Of a stretch of DNA of 64,000 nt, positions 58,580 through 64,000 are shown in pieces (within the stretch, counting starts at the first letter, position 1; each line of letters begins with the position of its first letter). A program made the position numbers and the translations under genes. Source of the stretch: Alkalihalobacterium alkalinitrilicum (GTDB taxonomy: Bacteria > Bacillota > Bacilli > Bacillales > Bacillaceae_F); assembly GCF_002019605.1 (NCBI RefSeq), contig NZ_KV917368.1, forward strand, positions 5,444,548 to 5,508,547. The letters run 5' to 3'. Below the pieces are notes generated by a model, which was not told where the DNA came from, ran no database searches, and was given only the letters and a program-made list of their open reading frames with translations.

Positions 58580-59629
58580 ATGGCAGTTGAAAAAGGATAT
58601 CATATAGCAGTGGTAGGAGCAACGGGAGCAGTAGGACAACAAATGTTAAAAACATTAGAGGAAAGAGATTTTCCAATTCAATCGGTTAAACTACTTTCTT
58701 CTAAGCGTTCAGCAGGAAAGAAGATCGTTTTTAAAGGTGAAGAAATTACAGTTGAAGAGGCAACACCAGAAAGCTTTGAAGGGGTTCAACTTGCGTTATT
58801 TAGTGCAGGTGGGTCAGTATCTAAAGCGCTAGCTCCAGAAGCAGCAAAACGTGGAGCGATCTGTGTTGATAATACAAGTGCATTCCGTATGGACGAAAAT
58901 GTTCCACTAGTTGTGCCAGAAGTTAATGAAGAAGATTTACGACTTCACAAAGGAATTATTGCAAACCCAAATTGTTCAACAATTCAAATGGTAGTTGCTC
59001 TTGAACCGTTACGTGAAAAATATGGTATTAATAAAGTTGTTGTTTCAACTTATCAAGCCGTATCAGGTGCAGGACTTAATGCGATAAATGAAATGAAAGA
59101 TCAAACAAAAGCAGTATTAGAAGGAAAAGAAGTGACTCCAGAAATCCTACCTGTAGGTGGAGATAAGAAGCATTATCAAATTGCATTTAATGCGATTCCG
59201 CAAATCGATAAGTTCCAAGACAATGGATTTACTTTTGAAGAAATGAAAATGATAAATGAAACGAAAAAAATTATGCATCTACCTGAGCTAGAAGTAGCGG
59301 CTACTTGCGTTCGTTTACCAGTAGAAACAGGACATTCAGAGTCCGTTTACGTTGAAACAGAAAAAGGTGGAGCAACCGTTTCAGAAATTAAAGAATTATT
59401 AGGATCAGCGGCAGGGATTACGTTACAAGACGATCCAGCAAATCAAGTATATCCGATGGCTATTGATTGCGTTGGAAAAAATGATGTATTCGTTGGTAGA
59501 GTTCGAAAAGACTTAGATCGTGATAATGGCTTCCATATGTGGATAGTGTCAGATAACCTTCTTAAGGGAGCAGCATGGAACTCAGTTCAAATCGCAGAAA
59601 GCTTAGTGAAGTTACAATTATTGAAATAA
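58580..59629 (+). CDS. asd: Aspartate-semialdehyde dehydrogenase
   Basis: Reduces aspartyl phosphate to the semialdehyde, branch point of lysine/DAP, threonine and methionine synthesis. 349 residues: NADP motif [14 protein letters not shown], catalytic C132 in [26 protein letters not shown] follows GAAGGGAG. Operon with dapG and dapA. Confidence 0.98.
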   Translation: MAVEKGYHIAVVGATGAVGQQMLKTLEERDFPIQSVKLLSSKRSAGKKIVFKGEEITVEEATPESFEGVQLALFSAGGSVSKALAPEAAKRGAICVDNTSAFRMDENVPLVVPEVNEEDLRLHKGIIANPNCSTIQMVVALEPLREKYGINKVVVSTYQAVSGAGLNAINEMKDQTKAVLEGKEVTPEILPVGGDKKHYQIAFNAIPQIDKFQDNGFTFEEMKMINETKKIMHLPELEVAATCVRLPVETGHSESVYVETEKGGATVSEIKELLGSAAGITLQDDPANQVYPMAIDCVGKNDVFVGRVRKDLDRDNGFHMWIVSDNLLKGAAWNSVQIAESLVKLQLLK

Positions 59630-59642
59630 GAGTAGGTGTCCT

Positions 59643-60887
59643 ATGAAGGTAATTGTACAAAAGTTTGGTGGTACGTCTGTTAAAAATGAAGAAGTACGTC
59701 GGATGGCTGCACGACATGTACAGAAATCTGTAAATGATGGTTATAAAGTAGTTGTCGTTGTATCAGCAATGGGTCGTAGTGGCGACCCTTATGCTACTGA
59801 CACGCTACTTAATCTTATTAATAAGAAAACAGTACCAAAAAGAGAGCAAGATCTTTTGTTATCTTGTGGGGAAATCATTTCTTCAGTCGTTTTTACAGAT
59901 TTACTTAGTAGTTATGGTGTTACTGCAAAAGCAATGACTGGAGCTCAAGCAGGTTTTCGTACGAATGAAGATTTCTCTAGTGCTAAAATTATTGAAATGA
60001 AATGTGAAAAACTAATGAAAACCCTAGAAAAAGTAGATGCAGTGGTTGTAGCTGGTTTTCAGGGACAATCAAAAACAGGTGAAATTACAACACTAGGTCG
60101 TGGTGGAAGTGATACTTCAGCTACAGCAATAGGTGCCGCGCTTGGAGCAGAATGGGTCGATATTTTTACAGATGTAGAAGGTGTAATGACAGCAGACCCT
60201 CGCATTGTTGAGGGAGCTAGGCCTTTATCTGTTGTTACGTATAATGAAATTTGTAATATGGCCTACCAAGGTGCAAAAGTAATTCACCCAAGGGCAGTCG
60301 AAATTGCCATGCAAGCTAAAATCCCCATTCATATTCGCTCTACTTACTCGGATAGTAAAGGTACACTTGTAACTTCAATGGTAGGAGACCAGCAAGGCCA
60401 AGATGTGCAAGATCGTTTAATTACAGGTATAGCACACTTGGCAAAAGTAACTCAAATTAAAGTTCTTGCAAAAGAAGGCCAATATGACCTTCAGGAAAAA
60501 GTTTTTAAAGCAATGGCGAATGAAAGAATTAGCGTAGATTTTATCAATATTAATCCATTAGGAGTCGTTTATACGGTAATGGAGGAAGTAGCAGATCGGG
60601 CAGTAGAGGTATTAGAACAAATGAACTACGAACCACAAGTTACTCGCAGATGTGCTAAAATCTCCGCAGTCGGTGCAGGGATGACAGGAGTTCCAGGAGT
60701 AACAGCAAAAATTGTAGCTGCACTTTCAAAAGAAAATGTACAAATATTACAGTCAGCAGATTCACATACGACCATATGGGTGCTCGTAAAAGGTGAGGAC
60801 ATGGTAAAAGCAGTAAATGCTTTACATGACATGTTTCAGTTAGAGAAGGAAAGTATGTTTGCATCGAGTACTTCAGAAGAAGAATGA
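59643..60887 (+). CDS. dapG: Aspartokinase I (DapG type)
   Basis: Phosphorylates aspartate, first step of the DAP pathway; in B. subtilis this isozyme is inhibited by meso-diaminopimelate and supplies wall and spore precursors. 414 residues: VQKFGGTSVKNEE, FTDVEGVMTADPR and two C-terminal ACT domains (about 270-400). ATG 13 bases after asd; the Shine-Dalgarno is weak (AGTAGGTG). Confidence 0.97.
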   Translation: MKVIVQKFGGTSVKNEEVRRMAARHVQKSVNDGYKVVVVVSAMGRSGDPYATDTLLNLINKKTVPKREQDLLLSCGEIISSVVFTDLLSSYGVTAKAMTGAQAGFRTNEDFSSAKIIEMKCEKLMKTLEKVDAVVVAGFQGQSKTGEITTLGRGGSDTSATAIGAALGAEWVDIFTDVEGVMTADPRIVEGARPLSVVTYNEICNMAYQGAKVIHPRAVEIAMQAKIPIHIRSTYSDSKGTLVTSMVGDQQGQDVQDRLITGIAHLAKVTQIKVLAKEGQYDLQEKVFKAMANERISVDFININPLGVVYTVMEEVADRAVEVLEQMNYEPQVTRRCAKISAVGAGMTGVPGVTAKIVAALSKENVQILQSADSHTTIWVLVKGEDMVKAVNALHDMFQLEKESMFASSTSEEE

Positions 60888-60924
60888 TACTGTATTGTAG
60901 CTACAATTTAAGGAGTTGAACAAA

Positions 60925-61791
60925 GTGAACTTTGGTCGGGTCTTAACAGCGATGGTTACTCCTTTTGATGAAAAGGGTAATATAGATCTTCACAAAACCG
61001 AATTACTTGTTGAAAACTTGATTAGAAATGGGTCCGATGGTCTCGTAGTTGCAGGTACAACAGGTGAATCACCGACGTTAACGAAAGAAGAAAAGCTGAC
61101 ACTATTTCGGACAGTCGTAAAAACTGTGAATGGAAGAGTCCCAGTTATTGCTGGAACTGGGACCAATGATACAAGAGCTTCCGTTGAATTAACGAAAGAA
61201 GCTACACTACTCGGGGTTAATGGAATAATGGCAGTTGCCCCTTATTATAATAAACCTTCACAACAAGGGATGATTGAACATTTTAAAGCAATTGCTAATT
61301 CCACAACATTACCTATAATGCTTTATAATATTCCAGGGCGATCTGTTGTCAATATGACGGTTGATACGATTGTTGAACTTTCAAAAGTGAGCAATATCGT
61401 GTCTGTCAAAGAAGCTAGTGGTGATTTAGAACAAATGGCTGCAATAATTGACAAAACAAATAACGATTTTACGTTGTACAGTGGAGATGATAGTATAACG
61501 CTACCATCATTGGCCATCGGTGGAAACGGTGTGGTGTCTGTTGCCTCCCATATTATTGGGAATGAATTACAGGAAATGACTGAAGCTTTTCTATCAGGTA
61601 ATATCAATAAGGCCGCTAGCCTTCATCGTAAATACCTACCTATTATGAAAGGCTTGTTTTTAACTCCCAATCCAACAAGTGTAAAAGTGGCTCTTCATTT
61701 AAGAGGGTTAGATGTGGGGAGTGTCAGACTCCCGCTCGTTTCGTTAACAAAAGAGGAAAGAGAAAGATTATACGAAATTTTAAACAGTTGA
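60925..61791 (+). CDS. dapA: 4-hydroxy-tetrahydrodipicolinate synthase
   Basis: Condenses pyruvate and aspartate semialdehyde; product feeds both lysine/DAP and, through DpaAB, dipicolinic acid. 288 residues; Schiff-base K162 in VSVKEASGD, VAGTTGESPTL, and PYYNKPSQQGM. GTG 60925 (M-NFGRVLTAM) is chosen since AAGGAG ends at 60915; the TTG 60916 abuts it. The terminator stem contains the stop codon. Confidence 0.97.
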   Translation: MNFGRVLTAMVTPFDEKGNIDLHKTELLVENLIRNGSDGLVVAGTTGESPTLTKEEKLTLFRTVVKTVNGRVPVIAGTGTNDTRASVELTKEATLLGVNGIMAVAPYYNKPSQQGMIEHFKAIANSTTLPIMLYNIPGRSVVNMTVDTIVELSKVSNIVSVKEASGDLEQMAAIIDKTNNDFTLYSGDDSITLPSLAIGGNGVVSVASHIIGNELQEMTEAFLSGNINKAASLHRKYLPIMKGLFLTPNPTSVKVALHLRGLDVGSVRLPLVSLTKEERERLYEILNS

Positions 61792-61812
61792 ACCAATGGT
61801 TCAGCTGTTTTA
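61782..61812 (+). terminator. Intrinsic terminator overlapping the dapA stop
   Basis: 13-bp stem (61782-61794 with 61798-61810, one G-T mismatch-type wobble) with loop AAT and T-rich tail. The dapA stop TGA (61789-61791) lies inside the 5' arm. Confidence 0.92.
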
Positions 61813-61837
61813 TTATACCAATTTTTCTAGATACATC

Positions 61838-61867
61838 TTGTTTTCTAATTAAGATTTAAGTTATACT
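61838..61867 (+). promoter_or_regulatory. Possible promoter of rnjB
   Basis: TTGTTT (61838-61843), 18 bases, TATACT (61862-61867). The -35 is poor. A transcript from here would carry a 320-base leader. Confidence 0.3.
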
Positions 61868-62190
61868 ACATACAAGTGATTAGTTCGGGTAAATTTTAAT
61901 GGCAACTGGAAATGAACCGTATAATGGCAAAGGGCACGCCGTAATTTTTAAAAACTAACAAATGGACATGTATTGTGTTTAAACGATTGTATGTACGAAA
62001 ATGACTAATGGAACAAGGTTTAATTCATAGAAATAGAACAAAAAAATAAAGGAAATACCTACCTTATCTACGACGAGTTTTCATTGCAGGAAGGTAGGGT
62101 CATTCCTAATGTTAAAAAAGCCTTATTTAGTCGTAAAACTAAAAAAAATTTAGTAATTATATTTTATTGTTGTATTAGGAGGAACATGAA
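61868..62190 (+). promoter_or_regulatory. Long leader of rnjB with a stem-loop
   Basis: No gene lies between dapA and rnjB (399 bases including the terminator). The only clear structure is CCTACCTT (62058-62065) with AAGGTAGG (62091-62098), extended by GGAA (62051-62054) with TTCC (62103-62106). It lies about 85 bases before the start codon and is not followed by a T-run, so it may be a control or stability element. Shine-Dalgarno TAGGAGG is near 62177. Confidence 0.45.
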
Positions 62191-63858
62191 TTGTCAAAAG
62201 TAAATACAGAAAAAATTCGAGTTTTTGCCTTAGGGGGAGTCGGCGAAATAGGCAAAAATATGTACGTAGTAGAAGTGGATGACGACATCATTGTTATCGA
62301 CTCTGGTTTAATGTTCCCAGATGATGATATGTTAGGTGTCGATATTGTTATTCCAGACATCTCCTACCTAGTAGATAACGCTGACCGTGTCCGTGCCATT
62401 GTCCTAACTCATGGTCATGAAGACCATATTGGTGGATTGCCATATATTTTACAAAAATTAAAAGTACCCGTGTATGGAACGAAATTAACACTTGGATTAG
62501 TAGAGGCAAAACTTCGTGAAGCTGGAATATTTACGTCAACAACACTAAAGTTAATCGATAATAATTCAGAAATAATGATCGGCTCAACACAAGTATCTTT
62601 TTTTAGAACTAATCACAGTATCCCTGATTCAGTAGGAGTTGTAATACAAACAGGTCATGGTGCCATTGTTCATACAGGAGATTTTAAGTTTGACCAAACC
62701 CCTGTAGATGGGAAACATGCAGAAATTGGAAAAATGGCTGCGCTTGGTAATCAAGGTGTACTTTGTTTATTATCCGATAGTACGAATGCGGAACGCCCTG
62801 GACACACACTTTCAGAAACAAGTGTTGGACAGGGGATTGCAGATGTTTTTCAAAATTCAACGAACAGAATTATCGTTACTACTTTTGCTTCCAATGTGCA
62901 TCGAGTTCAGCAAGTTATTCAAGCTGCAGCAAAGGCAAAACGTAAAGTAGCCATTGTTGGTCGAAGTATGGAGAAAGTGATTTCGATAGCTAATGAACTA
63001 GGATATTTAAAAGCTCCTGATGATCTTTTTATCGAGATAGATCAAATAAAAAAATATCGTCCTGACCAAGTGGCAATTATTACAACAGGAAGCCAAGGCG
63101 AGCCGATGAGTGCTCTTACTCGAATGGCCAGAGGAGCGCATCGACAAATTACGATATCGAGTAACGATACAGTTATGATCGCTGCTTCCCCAATACCAGG
63201 TAATGAAAAGTCGGTGTCAAAGATTATTGATCAACTCTACCGAATTGGTGCAGATGTTGTTTATGGACATACAAAAGTCCATGCATCTGGTCATGGTAGT
63301 GCAGAAGAGTTAAAATTAATGCTCAACCTAATGAAGCCGAAATATTTTGTTCCTATTCATGGGGAATACCGTATGCAAATTGCTCATCGTGATCTAGCTT
63401 TAGAAGTCGGGATGAATAATTCAAACATTTTCCTCCTAGAAAAAGGAGAAGTAGTCGAAATTCAAGACGGTTCAGGTAGAAAAACAGGTAAAGTTCCATC
63501 TGGAAACGTGTTAATTGATGGTTTAGGTGTTGGTGATGTCGGAAATATCGTTTTACGTGATCGTCGGCTTCTTTCCAAAGACGGGATACTAGTTGTTGTT
63601 GTTACGTTAAACAAAACGAGCGGTGAAATCATATCCGGTCCTGACATTATTTCTAGAGGATTTGTATATGTAAGGGAATCAGAAAAGCTTTTAGAAGAAG
63701 CAACTAATATGGTACAGCAAACCTTAATAAAGTGTGTTACGGAAAATGTAAATGAATGGTCTTCACTTAAAAGCAGTATTAGAGAAGTGTTAAGTCGTTA
63801 CTTATTTGAAAAAACAAAGCGTAGACCTATGATCTTACCAATTATTATGGAAGTATAA
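62191..63858 (+). CDS. rnjB: Ribonuclease J2
   Basis: Metallo-beta-lactamase/beta-CASP ribonuclease that pairs with RNase J1 in RNA decay and processing. 555 residues; metal motif LTHGHEDHIGG with H74, H76, D78, H79, then ATFASNVHR, beta-CASP region with GSQGEP, and FVPIHGEYRM. TTG start following TAGGAGGAACATGAA. Position after dapA matches B. subtilis ymfA/rnjB and supports J2 rather than J1. Confidence 0.93.
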   Translation: MSKVNTEKIRVFALGGVGEIGKNMYVVEVDDDIIVIDSGLMFPDDDMLGVDIVIPDISYLVDNADRVRAIVLTHGHEDHIGGLPYILQKLKVPVYGTKLTLGLVEAKLREAGIFTSTTLKLIDNNSEIMIGSTQVSFFRTNHSIPDSVGVVIQTGHGAIVHTGDFKFDQTPVDGKHAEIGKMAALGNQGVLCLLSDSTNAERPGHTLSETSVGQGIADVFQNSTNRIIVTTFASNVHRVQQVIQAAAKAKRKVAIVGRSMEKVISIANELGYLKAPDDLFIEIDQIKKYRPDQVAIITTGSQGEPMSALTRMARGAHRQITISSNDTVMIAASPIPGNEKSVSKIIDQLYRIGADVVYGHTKVHASGHGSAEELKLMLNLMKPKYFVPIHGEYRMQIAHRDLALEVGMNNSNIFLLEKGEVVEIQDGSGRKTGKVPSGNVLIDGLGVGDVGNIVLRDRRLLSKDGILVVVVTLNKTSGEIISGPDIISRGFVYVRESEKLLEEATNMVQQTLIKCVTENVNEWSSLKSSIREVLSRYLFEKTKRRPMILPIIMEV

Positions 63859-63862
63859 CACT

Positions 63863-63893
63863 AAAGGAGCGGATTTTCCGCTTCTTTTTTTTA
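63863..63893 (+). terminator. Intrinsic terminator after rnjB, target of the intron
   Basis: 8-bp stem GGAGCGGA/TCCGCTTC (63866-63873 with 63877-63884, one G-T wobble) with loop TTT and eight T (63885-63892), then A. The group II intron begins at the next base. Confidence 0.93.
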
Positions 63894-64000
63894 GTGCGCC
63901 CAGCATGGGTGCAATCTATAGGGTGAAAGTCCCGAACTGTGAAGGCAGAAGTAGCAGTAGCTTAACGCAAGGGTGCCTGTGGTGACGCAGGATCTGAAGG
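63894..64000 (+). mobile_element. Group IIC intron, 5' end (cut by window edge)
   Basis: The last 107 bases begin GTGCGCCCAGCATGGGTGC and continue with TATAGGGTGAAAGTCCCGAA, GTGAAGGCAGAAGTAGCAG and AACGCAAGGGTGCC. I recognise this as domain I of group IIC introns, very close to the Oceanobacillus iheyensis intron whose structure is known (GUGUGCCCGGCAUGGGUGCA...). Insertion directly after an intrinsic terminator is the hallmark of class C. The reverse transcriptase gene and 3' end lie outside the window. Confidence 0.93.

Overview
This window is a contiguous, low-GC chromosomal segment from an endospore-forming, flagellated member of the Bacillaceae. Gene order follows the Bacillus subtilis block from hslVU-codY through the fla/che operon, rpsB-tsf, the nusA-infB operon, pnp and the dap/dipicolinate genes to rnjB. 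Protein sequences are clearly diverged from B. subtilis. A fapA gene and a 104-residue unknown protein sit behind sigD. Together these suggest a relative such as an alkaliphilic Bacillus (Alkalihalobacillus/Halalkalibacter-like); this is inference, not a species call. All genes lie on the + strand and there is no rRNA, tRNA, CRISPR array or prophage.

Region 1 (1-2560): the 3' end of hslV, then hslU and codY, closed by an intrinsic terminator. Region 2 (2561-30145): a 27-kb flagellar/chemotaxis operon, flgB-flgC-fliE-F-G-H-I-J-ylxF(motE-like)-fliK-flgD-(TIGR02530)-flgE-flbD-fliL-M-Y-cheY-fliO-P-Q-R-flhB-A-F-G-cheB-cheC-cheD-sigD-fapA-unknown-swrB. It builds the basal body, export gate, hook, C-ring and the adaptation branch of chemotaxis, and encodes sigma-D, which turns on late flagellar genes. 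The kinase cheA and coupler cheW, which lie between cheB and cheC in B. subtilis, are absent here.

Region 3 (30146-39481): translation and envelope housekeeping: rpsB, tsf, pyrH, frr, uppS, cdsA, dxr, rseP, proS, with several strong terminators. Region 4 (39482-53981): polC; the rimP-nusA-ylxR-ylxQ-infB-ylxP-rbfA operon; truB-ribF; rpsO; pnp. Region 5 (53982-63893): ylxY (deacetylase-like), mlpA, ymxH; the dipicolinate synthase pair dpaAB behind a plausible sigma-K promoter; asd-dapG-dapA, which make the precursor used by DpaAB; and rnjB (RNase J2).

The window ends inside a mobile element: the last 107 bases are the 5' end of a group IIC intron closely resembling the Oceanobacillus iheyensis intron, inserted directly after the rnjB terminator. 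Other non-coding items of interest are an alternative-folding hairpin upstream of flbD, which has no Shine-Dalgarno; leaders of rpsB, rpsO and rnjB; and a dispersed GAGGCTGAC-type inverted-repeat family after proS and rbfA, with terminator-like relatives after ymxH and pnp.
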